In this document: positions 9,974-22,344 of the stretch, one piece after another | Position numbering within the stretch: position 1 is the stretch's first letter | Layout of the letters: each line of letters opens with the position of its first letter | Made by a program: the position numbers and the translations under genes | The notes under the pieces: generated by a model | Told to the model about the DNA's origin: nothing | The model's database searches: none | The model's input: only the letters and a program-made list of their open reading frames with translations | Origin: Athripsodes cinereus | Taxonomy: Eukaryota > Arthropoda > Insecta > Trichoptera > Leptoceridae | Assembly: GCA_947579605.1 (NCBI GenBank) | Contig: OX388310.1 | Location: 4,464,001 to 4,528,000 of the forward strand | Direction: 5' to 3' | Length of the DNA stretch: 64,000 nucleotides

Positions 9974-10600
9974 CATCATCATCATCATCGCCCTCAACGC
10001 TCCTCTCGGGAGCACAGGGCAGAAACCAGCCTCCTCCATTCAGAGCGTCTCTGTGCCAATTGCGTCACCTCCTCCCACGACATTCCTTGCGCTCTGATAT
10101 CGTTGTCATAGGAACGGTGTATTGTGAAAGAGGGACGCCCGGGCCTACGGAACCCCTGCGGACGGAAGAAAAGTGCTCTTTTTGGCCAACTATCATTGGG
10201 CATTCTCAAAACATGTCCCAGCCAGGACCATCGTCTCTCTTGTATTACGGAGATTACAGGTCTCTGCTGGGTGCGCCGGCGCACAGCATCATTTGTAACA
10301 TGTTCATACCATCTGACATCCAAAATCCTTCTAAGACACTTGTTTTCAAAGCTTGGTATCTTCCGCTCTTGAGCCTTGGTTAAGTGCCAAGACTCGCAGC
10401 CATATAGAAGGATTGGGATGATGCACGCATTGAACAAGCGATATTTTGTCCTGATGCTGAGTCCAGACGCCTTCCAAATTTTGTTCATGTTGTTGAAAGC
10501 CCCGCTAGCTGCTCCTATGCGGATTGGTAATTCCGACCGGAGATCACCCTCTGGCGTTATGGTTGCTCCCAGGTACCTGAATTTATGTAGTATGAGTAAG
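9974..10600 (-). mobile_element. RT-C LINE, C-terminal half
   Basis: The frame 9994-10488 encodes 164 residues with YGCESWHLTKAQ, RWSWLGHVLRMP, RRPGRPSFTIHR and a terminal SALCSREER. Reading upstream on the minus strand adds YLGATITPEGDL before the first Met, so the true frame was longer. A (GAT)n tail follows the stop. The RT catalytic core is absent, so this is a dead 5'-truncated copy. Confidence 0.85.
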
Positions 10601-10766
10601 AAACCTTATCGATAAAATTTATGTAAGATAAAAGGTGTATTTAAATGTAAATATAACCGGGTTTATATTCACATTTAAATAATTAAATCCATCAATAACT
10701 AGCAGTTTAAAAATAGGAAGGCTAAAAATTGGTCATCCACTCTTAAGTGTTATTTAGTTAATTAAG

Positions 10767-10930
10767 AGTGTCCTGTAAAAGGCAGGTATTTGCCAATCAT
10801 CCCGTGAATGAAATTCAACACATATAATATAGAAACGAGACATGCCACCCATCCTGAATGTCTTTAACATACAGCATAGTTGTACGGAAAGGATGACGTG
10901 GTTCATTTTTTTACGTGATGTGATTACCCC
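10767..10930 (+). mobile_element. SINE-3, rearranged copy
   Basis: The blocks GAGTGTCCTGTAAAAGGCAG and ACCCATCCTGAATGTCTTT are recognisable, and a late ACCCCACTTG piece follows near 10925. Intervening bases differ from other copies. Confidence 0.55.
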
Positions 10931-12634
10931 ACTTGAATGAATAAAAAACAACATTTTATTCACGTTTGCACATTCATGATAAACTTGTAATAGGGTGATT
11001 TTCCTGAAATAAAACAAGACGTACTTTTACTAATTGCACTATTTTTATCATAGAAGATTACTCCTGAGAACTCTTCTAGGTCAATAATAAAAGTAGCTGT
11101 TAATGCTTCTAGAATTGTAGATACTTTATTTTACGACGCGTCATTCAGAGTTTGAAGAAAATACGGAAGGAAATAGATGAAAGACCTAATTTACAAGAAG
11201 AAAAATACAAAGAAAATACATTTCTCAAAGAGTCGAAATGATTTTTTTTTATACATACCTTGTCTTACTTAGACATAATAAAACCTCAATAAAGATATTT
11301 TTAGATTTCACAAATTGTCTCAATCAATGGAAGTCTTCCCTTCATCAGGAAGGTATTTTAAATATATACTATGCTCATATTATAATCTTTGTATAAATAC
11401 TTATTTGAGTCCATCCGTTTATTCTTTCGTGGATATATTTCTTTTTTCTTTCATAATCGTTAAATTTCTATAAATAATTTTGAATATTCACTTCTGTGGT
11501 CAAAATGGATAAACTAAAGCTAAACTAATTGAATGAATATAAACATTTTTTTTAAAAGATATATCTGGGTTTTTGTGATAAACTCTTGTTATATTTATTT
11601 ATTTATTTACATAAATTCACGGCATAAGCCTATTACATGACAAAATACATTATACATAACATTTTCAAATACAACAGTGACAATTCTAACAAAATTATAT
11701 GTCATTAAATTATTATACATAAATTATAATTTATTCATTGTACTGGTACACGAGTAGTAGAATTGCATATCTAGATACATTGAAACAAGTGTTAGTTTCT
11801 CATAGATTAAAAACGCAAGTGATAAGTCGAAAGACGTCTCTATAATCAAACGAAACGATTTATAAAAATTTAATAATACTATCACTGTCATTTTTCGAAG
11901 AAAAGAAACCAAAGCTTTTACAGGCCAATATCTACTTTTTAAGAAGCTTTAACATATATTAATATCTAAGCAATTAAAAAAAATCACATTTTTGCCATTT
12001 TATAAATATTTCAAGCAATTACTTATTTCACTATTTTCTCGGAAGTTTGCTTTTGCTGACCGCACTGCTGTCTTATCTCAATTAAACTTTAAGAGCTTGA
12101 GTGAAGCTTAAAGCTAGTTGAAATATTTCTTTGAAATCCTACATCTGATACTCGATATTACCTTCAAAGGTAATACCAGTAGATAGATTATATAAATTCT
12201 ATTTCTTGACAAAATAAGACAATCATATCATTATCAGATGAAATATCAAATCCAACCACAGGATTCAAAGAATTTCTACTTTCATTATTATCTCACACCC
12301 AACCACACGAAATAAAGACGACGTAACAAGATTGTATTCGATTCACAGGAAATATCGTCATTAGAGAAAGGTTATGTTGTAGATACTTAATGGTGTCTGG
12401 ATACTCGTATTTTTATTGGACACAGTAACAATCTTTGGATTTACACCGTAATATTGATGTTTATCATGATAAAAATGTGGATGTAAAATCTATTTTTTCA
12501 TAAACATTTTATATATATTATATAGGTAGTATTATTGTCTCTCTCTTTTCAATTTCGCGGAGTCCCCGGCAAATAGTTCTCACTTTTTTCAATAAGCTCT
12601 CGAGAGTCGTGTAAAAGACAAGAAGGTTTTTATA
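10931..12634. other. No gene; scraps of SINE-1 and GACGTC repeat
   Basis: Minus-strand SINE-1 tail only at about 11545-11580 (AAAGATATATCTGGGTTT). A (TTTA)n run at about 11590 looks like the tail of a minus-strand LINE. The GACGTC repeat scrap AAAGACGTCTCTATAATC sits near 11830. I see no splice-flanked exon. Confidence 0.45.
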
Positions 12635-12775
12635 TTGATTGCATTTACACATATTCTATCCAAACTACTCATTCTCTTAATATCATCATTCCTTATTCTC
12701 TCAAGAATATGTTTAACAACCATTTATCTCAGCGATCGCATCTCCACTGCGCTTATTCCACTTAAAACGTTTTGT
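12635..12775 (-). mobile_element. RT-B LINE fragment
   Basis: The block GCGATCGCATCTCCACTGCG repeats, with changes, the same region in the minus-strand copy at 59381-59770, which encodes NGINAVEMRSLRRM. This is a degenerate internal piece without an open frame. Confidence 0.65.
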
Positions 12776-13063
12776 TTTTTTATTCTGGTTTTATATGGAG
12801 AAATGGTTTGTTTGTGTGTTGTTTCATGTATGGATGGTTTGCAGCAGTGTTTTTCTTGTTATGAATGTGATTGTGTTAATATAGGAGATGAATGCTTTTT
12901 GTGATTGTGTATATGTTTCAGTATGATTGATATGTTAGTGAGATGTTTGCCCTAGAACAGGTTATACCTAGTTGGGCAGCATCAATGAAAATATGTATAA
13001 TATTTGTTATTTATTGGTGTAATAAAATAAAATTAAAAATTAAAAAAAATCCACCATTCATTC
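12776..13063 (+). repeat. Probable retroelement 3' UTR
   Basis: Non-coding sequence ends in AATAAAATAAAATTAAAAATT and an A-rich run, bracketed by two RT-B scraps. It has the form of a polyadenylated retroelement end, family unknown. Confidence 0.3.
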
Positions 13064-13190
13064 CACATGATCAAACTATCGTTACTAATTTACACGCATT
13101 CAATCTATAACACTCCTCTTGCACCCGCTCATTCTTCTAATATCTTCATTCCTTACACTTCTCAGCAAGTACCAAATCATTCTTCTAAGC
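13064..13190 (-). mobile_element. RT-B LINE fragment
   Basis: Bases ACACTCCTCTTGCACCCGCT and the following CATTCTTCT match the 59381-59770 copy at the position coding RVRNEDIR-like residues. Frames are lost. Confidence 0.6.
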
Positions 13191-13329
13191 AAATACCAAA
13201 ATAGTATTGTTCACCAGCATTTTTACCATAACTTTTCGATATTTGAAGAGGAAACACTATGAAAGTTCATTTTAATTTAGATAATAATAATAATAATAAA
13301 TATATTTATTTCAAAAGTAGGTACCCAAT

Positions 13330-13793
13330 CGACATCGCTGTCCCAAATACACATAATATACAAACAACCGTCGCTGAAAAATACGTAAATATACAGAACT
13401 AGCAGGAGAAATAAAAAATACTTGGCATTCTAGGTCCGTTTATATAATACCTTTAGTCATGTCAGCTACAGGGGTAACTCCGAAATCTTTAATTAATAAT
13501 TTACAAAAATTAGATTTACCGGTTAATTTGTACATTAAAATTCAAAAATCTATTATAATAAACACTTGTAATATTGTAAAAAAGTTTCTGAACACAGATA
13601 TTTCAGGCACAATGCTGGTATTTTGATCCCGCGTTTTGAGCCTAATCCTTTGATATCCTGTATATCTGGATAGGTGAATTTTTCCCGGCATTAGACTGTT
13701 AAGTTTTTGTGTGATCATGACTGATCATATGGAGACTTATCTGGTTGTATAATGCTGAGAAGTGTGGATGGCAATTCTGCCGCCGCGTAAAAA
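13330..13793 (+). mobile_element. RT-L LINE 3' end with 23-bp TSD
   Basis: Near-identical direct repeats of 23 bp lie at 13307-13329 and 13794-13816 (start TATTTCAAAAGTAGGTAC, one mismatch). Between them a frame from about 13370 reads IPLVMSATGVTPKSL and KIQKSIIINTCNIVKKFL, a conserved C-terminal signature of L2/CR1-like insect LINEs. A 3' UTR ending GCAATTCTGCCGCCGCG follows. The same 3' end recurs at 63952-64000. Confidence 0.85.
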
Positions 13794-13964
13794 TATTTCA
13801 AAAGTAGGTACACAATACAATATTATTTTCAATAAACAATGAAAAACAAACACAACAATATTATAACTACCTCCCTATTAGAGATATCTCGTGTATAGGG
13901 AGGGAGAATGGATAATAGAAATATATAAAACAAAACACTTTTAACTTTCACATGACTGTTATAT

Positions 13965-14078
13965 TATTATAAAAAACTTTTCGGACATGCGTCCATCTTC
14001 AGTAATAAAAATTAAGTTATAAGTACACAAGTGATTATTACTAAAGATGGACGTATGTCCAAAAATCTTAAAATAATA
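13965..14078. repeat. Inverted pair of hammerhead-like motifs
   Basis: Arms of about 44 bases (13965-14008 and 14035-14078) are inverted copies. The left arm, on the minus strand, reads CTGAAGAT then GGAC-GCAT-GTCC then GAAAAG. The right arm reads CTAAAGAT then GGAC-GTAT-GTCC then AAAAA. The stem is conserved while its loop differs. The order of elements matches the motif at 4899-4989. Confidence 0.5.
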
Positions 14079-14358
14079 ATGAAATAATCCAGTGAGAGTT
14101 AACAGTGTTTCAATTTTCTATATTTTTGTAATCTAATTTTTCACCATGTTCGACACATTGCCATTGCTGACAATGGTTCTAAGTGCACAATTCACTCTTG
14201 TACCGCCTACTTTCCTTCTTTCTTCGTCTCTATCGCATCTTCCATTTTCCTCATTAATAATATAATCATCAAGAAATCTTATAACAATAGATCATATTAT
14301 GTTAAACAATAGATATACAACATCAGCATAATAATAATAATAAAACGCTATTGTATTT

Positions 14359-14894
14359 GAATCGGTCATTTGAGAAACAACATACAAACTTTTCAGAAAT
14401 CACAAAAAACTGTTTGTTATAAAATTTTGAATGAAATGTTGATATCTAACTCAAATCAAAACATTACTTACAGTGTATTATTTTATTATAAACCTTATAA
14501 TAAAAATATTTTATTTGTGTATTAATTTGTTAATTTAAAACTTTTGACTTATGTTGTTTCTCAAATGAACACCATTTCAGGAAAAAAATCAACATTTTCA
14601 TCCCAGATTATTTATTAAACACTATTTTTCATCATTTTCACCCACGTTAGTGGTTGTCGTTAAGTGTCAGCTGTGAATCGACACGAAAAAATTTAGTGAA
14701 GTAACAACATAAGTCAGTGACTCGTGCTATTTTTCTATTGACTGGCCAAGTTAATCAGCTTAATTTGTATCAAATAGGTAAAAATACGTGGTTGCTAAAT
14801 GAAATAACGTGCGTTTCAAGAAAAAGGACCCAAATGAAAAAAAAAACATTTTCGTTAAAAACCTGACTTATGTTGTTTCTCAAATGTCTGATTC
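14359..14894. mobile_element. 536-bp TIR element, superfamily unknown
   Basis: Terminal inverted repeats of 26 bp (14359-14384 and 14869-14894) match at 24 positions and contain CATTTGAGAAACAACATA. The same core recurs inside as TTATGTTGTTTCTCAAATG at about 14549 and as ACAACATAAGTC near 14705. There is no transposase. No target duplication is clear. Confidence 0.65.
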
Positions 14895-15084
14895 GTTTGT
14901 TAAGACAACTTAAGCCACATCGATATATTATTCAGAGATAAAATGAAACTGTATGATTAATAGCACCCACGCATTAAGCACCTATTTTGTTTATAGATAA
15001 TGTGTAGACACTTTCATTGAATTTGTATTCACTACTAGCGGTATTAAACACGGTTTCTCTCAGGGATAAAAATCATTTGAAAAA

Positions 15085-15310
15085 GAACAGAGCGGATATC
15101 ATAAAAGGTCTTCCACTGCTTTCTTTAAGTTTTCGAGTGTCATATTAATGGCAAGTGTTCGTAAAATAAGTAAGAAGAACTGACGTGCATGCGTGAGAAA
15201 TTGTTAGAATATGGAGGAAGCGACGGAAGTGTGTAAAGATAGATCTATTTCGCGTTCTGTTTTCTCTGCCTTTCCTACTTGGGACACGACATGAGGGTAT
15301 AGGTAGTTCG
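15085..15310 (+). mobile_element. SINE-3 5' piece fused to RT-B 3' end
   Basis: The first part carries CTTCCACTGCTTTC and AGTTTTCGAGTGTC from SINE-3. The second, from about 15178, is the RT-B C-terminus and 3' end (GAAGTGTGTAAAGATAGATC, then TTTCTCTGCCTTTCCTACTT and a stop-proximal GACATGAGGG). One follows the other without a clear boundary. Confidence 0.6.
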
Positions 15311-16317
15311 TTAAATATCGTGTTTATGACATTTACTTTCACATACCAGCGATGAGGTATCCCACCTATCTTGAATTAGGCTTTTTAGGCTTATTAACGA
15401 TTTTTTTTTCTTTTTTAGCCAAGCAACTCGACACCGAGTGAATTGTGCCTATTTGATTATATAATGACAAAAATACTCAGTTAAATTAACACAACTACAC
15501 TGACAGTGAGCTGTGAGTACGTCACCATAGTGTAGTGGATACATATTTGTTTGTAGTAACTAAATAAAGTATCAGTCGCTACGTGTAGCAAGTACAGCTC
15601 AAGGGCATTGGGGCATTGGGATCAATGAACTATGCCGGATCAGTCGATTTAACCACAAAGCATATTTCAATAAAGAAACACTTACACATTACAAAACAGA
15701 TAAACGTATTTACGCAGGGGTTTGATCATGAATCGTTTTCATTAATTAATTATAGTAATGTTAATATGTTCTTATTATCTACCTTGTGAAGTGAAGAGGC
15801 ATTATATTATTTACATAGAAGATGGCAGATACTAGAAGATACATCATATTGTTTATATGTTTTCACAAGATGATTGAATAATATATATCCTTACTATCTC
15901 CTATTTATATTTGAATAGATCCTAAACAAAGGACCTACCTATCTCGTTTGAATATATCTCTATGTGTTATTTCACAAAGGATACAGTGTGTATTATTAAT
16001 TAATATGTAGCGATTGAATTATAACACAATACATATTGACAAGTATAAAGGTGTTGTAACGAAATCGAAATAATTTTTCATCTCATTTGTTTATTTAGAA
16101 CAATTTCGAGTGTTATGTATGTATGAAAGATCGGAATTCCTAGATAATCTCGTGAATGATTGTTTATGATATTCCCTTAATGTATCTACAACTTTTACCA
16201 GTAAAGTTTAATTTATCGACCGACGGTTCTTGGTGGAAGTCCATATTAATAATTTATAAAACGAAACACAATATAATATAGTTATTCCACTATTGACTTT
16301 ATTTATTTTTGCGAGCC
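15311..16317. other. No gene recognised
   Basis: This is A/T-rich sequence. A small duplication GGGCATTGGGGCATTGGG lies at about 15602-15620. No family matches were found. Confidence 0.4.
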
Positions 16318-16350
16318 GGCTTTCAAGAGCTTCCGCTCTCATCGTCAGGC
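16318..16350 (-). repeat. Hammerhead-like motif, single copy
   Basis: On the minus strand this reads CTGACGAT, a perfect stem-loop GAGAGC-GGAA-GCTCTT (one G-U pair) and GAAAGCC. It is the cleanest copy of the motif, and is followed by AATAAATAAAGTC. Confidence 0.5.
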
Positions 16351-16909
16351 AAAAGTAAAGTAAACTTTTACCAGCATTAAACTCAGTAGGTATTTATAAA
16401 ACTATGAATGAATGCATTATTTTTTTTTTTAATATATTTAGATATTCTATTCATAAATACACAGTATACATTGATATAACAATAACAAAATATATTTCAC
16501 AGTAAAAATGCTCCCTCCATAATCAACTAAATGCTTGTGCGGAGGGTCGGATTTCAAGTATAACATTAACACACATATAAGAATCAGCTAGAAATATTAA
16601 AACACATATAAGAATTATTTACAAATAGCAAACTTTCAGTTCTCATGTACGTTCAACAAAATCTACCAGCACAATACAAAATTAAATCAATACAATTATT
16701 CACAACGTCAAAACAATAAATAAACAAATCAATTGGATCAATTTTCCTCTCATCAACATTAGCACAAACACACATATACACAGAAATATATCACTTTTAC
16801 GCGATTTAGTGCTCAATGATGACATCATGAGCCTGAATCTCAAAATTGTCGCTGAAAGTGTTATCCCATCTTATCCGGCTTGTAGCGATTCTTTATTATT
16901 TTAATAAGC
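16351..16909. other. No gene recognised
   Basis: This is low-complexity A/T sequence with a poly(T) run at about 16421. Nothing can be supported here. Confidence 0.4.
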
Positions 16910-16923
16910 TAGTCGCCTCTTGG

Positions 16924-17416
16924 GCAGTATTAAAAATAATGAAGTCCCCATAAGTCTCAAGAGAAAACTTTACGATTCGTGTGTCCTGCCAGTGATTACA
17001 TATGGGCTAGAAACTATGACGCTAACACTTGCGAGCAAACGAAAACTGAGGTGTGTGCAGCGTGCCATGGAGAGGCAAATGCTAGGTATCAGCTTGCGAG
17101 ACAAAATAAGAAATGAAACTATCCGACAAAAGACAAAAGTCGTTGACGTTGTTGATAAAGTCTCCAAGCTGAAATGGCAATGGGCTGGTCATGTGGTAAG
17201 ACGAGAGGATGGCAGATGGACTTCCAGAATTCTTGTATGGAGACCATGGGAGGACAAAAGAAGCGTAGGAAGACCCCAAAAAAGATGGGTTGATGATATT
17301 GTCCAGATGATGGGGAAACAGTGGTATCGTGTTGCTCGAGATAGGAAAATGTGGAAAAGTTTTGAAGAGGCCTATATCCAGCAGTGGAGAAAAGAAGGCT
17401 AGCAGTAAGTAAGTAG
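16924..17416 (+). mobile_element. RT-D LINE 3' end with 14-bp TSD
   Basis: The target duplication TAGTCGCCTCTTGG is exact at 16910-16923 and 17417-17430. The insert is a 5'-truncated LINE with a (TAAG)n tail. Its frame (to a stop at 17402) encodes about 158 residues with PVITYGLETMTLT, LKWQWAGHVVRREDGRW, VGRPQKRWVDDIV and a terminal IQQWRKEG, the post-RT domain only. The perfect duplication and open frame point to a recent insertion. Confidence 0.9.
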
Positions 17417-17430
17417 TAGTCGCCTCTTGG

Positions 17431-18062
17431 AGTCTTTCTCACGTCTAATGACAGGTTATTAAATTGGGTCTCTCCGAAATATGTGTAATGCTGCTGACCA
17501 AAAACCGTGCGTTTCTTAGATTTTTTTTTTCCTTTTTTCTTACCAAAAGAATATGGATTTTTCCGAAACTTGTCTGATTTTTATTGAAATAATTTGAAAA
17601 CATTGTTTTATTTAGTACCAAAAGGTACATTGATGTTCATAAATTACTTTTTGAGTATTATTCGAGTTTCATAATCTATATTGTTTGATTATAATGTAAT
17701 TTGCCTAAAATAATCTAATAAAGCAAACTACGATTCAAATTAAATAGGTCTATACGTATCTTGTAGGTATTCGTAATTTTAATTATATAATAATATGTTT
17801 CTTGAGGCAATATTAAGTTAATAATATTATAAGTGTTATTTTAGCAAGCAAATTCAAGATCAATATTAATTTATTAGATTAAAACATACATTACCAGCTT
17901 ACTAAGCTCGCAGTCTTCAATAAGTTTTCAATTGTCCTGCAGATGGCTGGTGTTTGTAAAACATCATGTGGATATTAAGCATTTCAAATCTTTAATGCCA
18001 AAAGTTATGAGGGCTACCAACCATCCTTAATAATTTATTTATTCTTTACTGTACATTGATTA
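17431..18062. other. No gene recognised
   Basis: No coding similarity, inverted repeats or family matches are visible in this A/T-rich stretch. Confidence 0.4.
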
Positions 18063-18480
18063 CATTACATTTTGTTTGTTTTTTTTTTTTTTTTTTAATT
18101 TTATTTTATTTTATTAATAACAATTACATAAAAAGTGAACATTTAAGTTAGATACAATCAATATACAGAGGGTGAGTTGATCGCAAAGGCGCATAATAAT
18201 AATAACTAAACATTTTTTTTAAGATGCATACATTTTGTGTCAGAACCACCGCAAGGGCCCATTCAAGAATCATTACATCTCCTGAACAATAGAGTTTTTA
18301 ACGCTGCCCTAGACTACTTCCACACTCTCCAGAGTTCGCAGATCAAAGGGAATTGTGTTACATAGCAAAACAACAGCTACACAGAAGGCATGGTCAATAT
18401 AGTTGGCCAGACCCCCCCTACGCGGTACCACAAGTCTATTAACAGAGTCTGTGTTAACGTATGTGAGTTCATTGCACTAT
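18063..18480 (-). mobile_element. RT-M LINE C-terminus and 3' UTR
   Basis: On the minus strand, with frameshifts, one reads a block like GGLANYIDHAFCV, then LLCNTIPFDLRTLESVEV and RAALKTLL. This is the conserved last domain of several LINE clades (LWNSLPxDLR...SLxxFRxALK). It is followed by TTGCGATCAACTCACCCTCT and a tail of AATAAAATAAAATAAAATT and A. It identifies the GGGCGAGTTTATCGC motif elsewhere as this LINE's 3' UTR. Confidence 0.65.
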
Positions 18481-19410
18481 GTAAATTCTCTGGCAACACC
18501 ATTTGTGAAAGATGACGTAATGATAATGTGTAATACGTAGAGACCTGAATTTCCAGTGTTATTTTTTTGGAAAATTGGTGTTTTTTTTTATATAAGTTGT
18601 GTTATTTTCAAGAAACCGGCGTAATTTTTTTCTAGTAAAATAGTTTTGTTTCTAAGAAGTGAGAAATCAACACAAGATTTAAGATGGGAAGTTCTATTTG
18701 CACTGCAAATGAGAATATGTTTAAATTATTTGTACAAACGAACATTCAAAATTGTTTGTAAAATTACAAGCAAATGGAACAATGTCATCCTTAATCCTTG
18801 ATTATTGGGTTTAATTTAAAGAAAAAGTTTATTTTTTTAAACAATAATACAACTGATATAACACAAGTATTTTGATAATAATTTAATATCTCGCTATTTT
18901 TTACGTAAAATATCGGAAAGAGTCGAATTTCGCTGTTGTTTTTCTAAAAGTGAAAATACGCGCTATTCGCGAATAAAATCGGGTTTATCGCAAACGCGGA
19001 AAATTCAGGTCTCTTGTAATAGGTACGTTATTAGTTTCATTGATTATAAAAAAAAATGTAAATGGACTTCATGTGTCAATTTAATGACGGGATATTTCTT
19101 ATCAATCACAGAATAAATTTATATGCCGTGTAAATTTAACGGTAGGTATGTAAAGAGTTTAGAAAAGTCGTAAAGCTAACAACGTATGCTCGGCGAAATC
19201 CATAGCAATAAATAACGAATTTTCTAAAATAAATACAAAAAGTTCGATCCAATGAATACTGTAATGTCCCAGTATCTGTACAAAACGCAACATTTATCAA
19301 ATTTATAGCCATAATTAGTCTAATCGAAATAGCAGTTATTATGATTAGGGCAACCATATTTGAAAATCAGAGGTTTCTAACTCTAAATAACGAAATAAAA
19401 TGCGACATGT
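18481..19410. other. No gene supported
   Basis: A minus-strand frame of 73 codons at 19136-19357 starts MVALIIITAISIRL and looks somewhat hydrophobic. It has no acceptor site at its start and no recognisable similarity, so I do not call it. Confidence 0.4.
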
Positions 19411-20160
19411 TAAAAAAATATCTACCACAGCTAAAAGATTGGTGCACTCTGCTGTGACCACCGGTGTGGCGCGGAGGCTAACGCACTTGCCTTTGAGTCA
19501 CGAGGTCCCGGATTCGATTCCCGGCCAGAATTATTCAAATATTCCTGGGTCTGGGTGTTATATATTCATATGTTCAGTACATTGTATATGTTTATCGTCG
19601 TGTTAGTACCCATAATACAAGATTCATATCTTAGTTTGGGACTAGCTCGGTCTGTGGGAATTGTCTATACATGTTATGTTATCTTAGTGCCAACACTTAT
19701 GTATGCATGTGAGACGTAGACATGGTTAAAGAAGGATGAAAGTGGCATAAAGGCAGTAGAAATGAGATCGTTGAAAAGGATGTGTGGTAAAAGTCTGAGA
19801 GATCGTGAGCGTAACAGTATAATATACGAAAGGAATGTGGAATGAAAGTTGGTGTAATGACAAGGATGAATGTGAATAAGTAAAGATGGTTTGGGCACGT
19901 GGAAAGAATGAATGAGGACAGAATGACCAAGAAGATATATTTGGCTGATATGTATGGTGCTCGGAGACCTGGACGTCCGAGAACCAAATGGCAAGATCAT
20001 TTAAATCAAATCCGACAGGACGGTCACTTGTTCAGCGCATTGAACAGGAGAGCATGTATGACAGTGACGGAAGCGAAAGATGTATACAAGGATAGAAGGA
20101 AGTGGCGCTCGATTTTTTCTGTGTACCCCGCTAGGGAAGCAGCGTTATGGTATGTATGTA
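19411..20160 (+). mobile_element. RT-A LINE copy split by SINE-2
   Basis: Segments 19411-19453 and 19681-20160 are contiguous in the RT-A reference (CACTCTGCT then ATCTTAGTGCC). The second encodes, with frameshifts, RMNEDRMTKKIYLAD and RRPGRPRTKWQDH. The terminal stop is changed (GCGTGATGG in the reference, GCGTTATGG here), so the frame runs on into the (GTAT)n tail. Confidence 0.9.
19454..19680 (+). mobile_element. SINE-2 copy nested in RT-A
   Basis: The tRNA-like head has A box TGGCGCGGAGGCTAACG and B box GGATTCGATTCCC. The body ends after GGGACTAGCTCGGTCTGTGG. The LINE resumes with no base lost and no recognisable target duplication, which is unusual for a SINE. Confidence 0.85.
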
Positions 20161-20165
20161 TGTAA

Positions 20166-22344
20166 AAAAAAAATATACCTAAGAGTTAGAATTCTACTAC
20201 TTTTTCACGAGGTTTACCAGAGTTAATGACATTTTAAAAACTAAATATACGTAAATATTTATTGTATAGAATTTAATAAAGAAGGCGATGATTTACTTTT
20301 ACCACGAAAACATTAAATTTAAATATTTAAATCTTAATGGTAAACTTTCATTGGTAAATCCGTTTATTATGTGTACAAACTAAAAACCCGATTTTAACGA
20401 ATCCTTCATAATGAATCCCATATATACAATATAATTAAGCCATTTCTATTCAAAAGACGAAATAAAAATAATATATATACACATTCGCTGTTATATTATG
20501 TTTTCTATAATAATATACGGATGTGTCCTGTGCTTTTGTTTTTACAAAGACTTAGGCTTTTAGTCAACTAATTAAGCTTTGTTCATAAAGTCGTAAATCG
20601 TCGGCTTTAGTATTTCAGACTTTCTATTCAGAGATTTTTTTAAAGGTAGGTACTATCAGAGAGGTTATATCGGACGCGGTATTTATGTAGAAACTTTATC
20701 TAGTATCTAAGTAATTTGAAATCAACATTTTTTGAATAAATTGCGGTATTTACTTTCTTGTTTGATGATTTGACTAACAGTTTTCAAAACTGTTTAATTA
20801 AACGATCATTGTTGTATAATAATTTGCTCTAATGAGGCTTCGTAGCTTATTATTAGTGCTTGGCCAAGGTTTTTAATCATAGCCAAGTCGAGAATACCTT
20901 CTGAGTTAAAAATGCACCCAAAGCAAAGTAGATAAGTAAATTCATAAATTCAAAGAAAGCACAAAAGTATGATAACAAAAATGTGACAAACCGTTGGACT
21001 TTCTTCCAACCATACAGATAAATAACTTTCTAACATGCAACTAAATATTGAGAGTTCGTTACCTTATTTATTTATTATTTAGTGTACATTGATAACAATC
21101 AATTTCACACAACAATTACATATAGGTACATTAAATATAACTTATATACAGACAGTGATATGTTATACCTAGATTTGCAATATGAATCTCAAACATGTAC
21201 CATCAATAAAATCTCTTTGCGGTCCTTGATGCCGCAATTTTTATTTATTTTGTTTTGAACTTCCGTGGCAGCTTGTCGTCACAGTGACGTTGGATTAAAT
21301 GTCATCAAGTAAAAATGTCGCATTGTGCTTAAATTATAACATAGAAATGGTTTGACTTTTTGATGAACGTTTTGAGATAGCGAGCACTTCATCAAGTTTG
21401 AAATTTGCCAACAAATCTAGGGAACATGTAATTTGTAAAAAGAATGATGTTTTTGATATGGAATATGTCGATAGTGGGTACAAAAGTAATACACCTTTTT
21501 AAACAATACTACTTGCAGTACTTGCTGAAGTTCGACAATACCCATTGTCAGTTTGAAAAAAAGCGACACACATATTAATTGTTTGTAGATAACAAGAGAT
21601 AGACAATATGAGCATGGTTATTATTACAGAAGAAAAAGGCCGGTAGGTAGAGATGAAAATATACATAAGAAAAGAGATGAATATATATTACTCAGGTATC
21701 GTACCTCGACGGGTGGTTACACATTTTTAGAGAATATTTGTATGACATTGCGAATCTAGTTGTAACATATCACTGTATACAGAGGGCGAGTTTATCGCAA
21801 ATTTGTGACTCTTTCAACTAACGCTTATCACGGAAAGAGATGAAATTTTCTGTTAAATGAACTAATATGTGGTGAAATTACAAATCAATAAGAATTACTT
21901 TTGATTGGTTGAAAAAATGCACGGCAATTTGTAGCTATGAGAAAATATTCTCCTTTGATTTTCTTTTGTACATATTGCGGCATTTTCGTGAAAGTTCTAT
22001 TAGAAGAAATCATTTTTGATATTAAAACTAAACCTAATATAATATTATTTCTCATAACGTTAGGTAATAACAAATAAATAGATATATAGTATAAAAAAGA
22101 AAACGAATCAAGAAAAACATCGTCGTAATATTACAAACCTACATGTTATATTATATTATTACTAAAGCATTTGTACCAATTCTCACAATATTGCGAAATA
22201 AAATCTTGTAAGAATGTTTATATCGATGATAAACACTTTTATTACAGCTTATTACACATTGTAGCTACATATTATATAGCGATAGTATTATAGACGTATT
22301 TACTAGATTATTATTGCAATACCAGTAAGTATTGTAAATATAAT
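20166..22344. other. No gene; two RT-M tail scraps
   Basis: Minus-strand RT-M 3' UTR pieces occur at about 21066-21200 and 21763-21815 (ACAGAGGGCGAGTTTATCGC). The rest is A/T-rich with no coding similarity. Confidence 0.45.

Noticed and set aside
11260..11320. Possible minus-strand donor (ACAAG-GTATGTAT) near 11260
   Set aside because: In the required phase the preceding codons contain a stop (GTC TAA), and no acceptor is evident.
19136..19357. Hydrophobic 73-codon minus-strand frame as a downstream exon of the membrane-protein gene
   Set aside because: There is no acceptor before it, A/T-rich codon use resembles the intron, and frames of this length arise by chance here.
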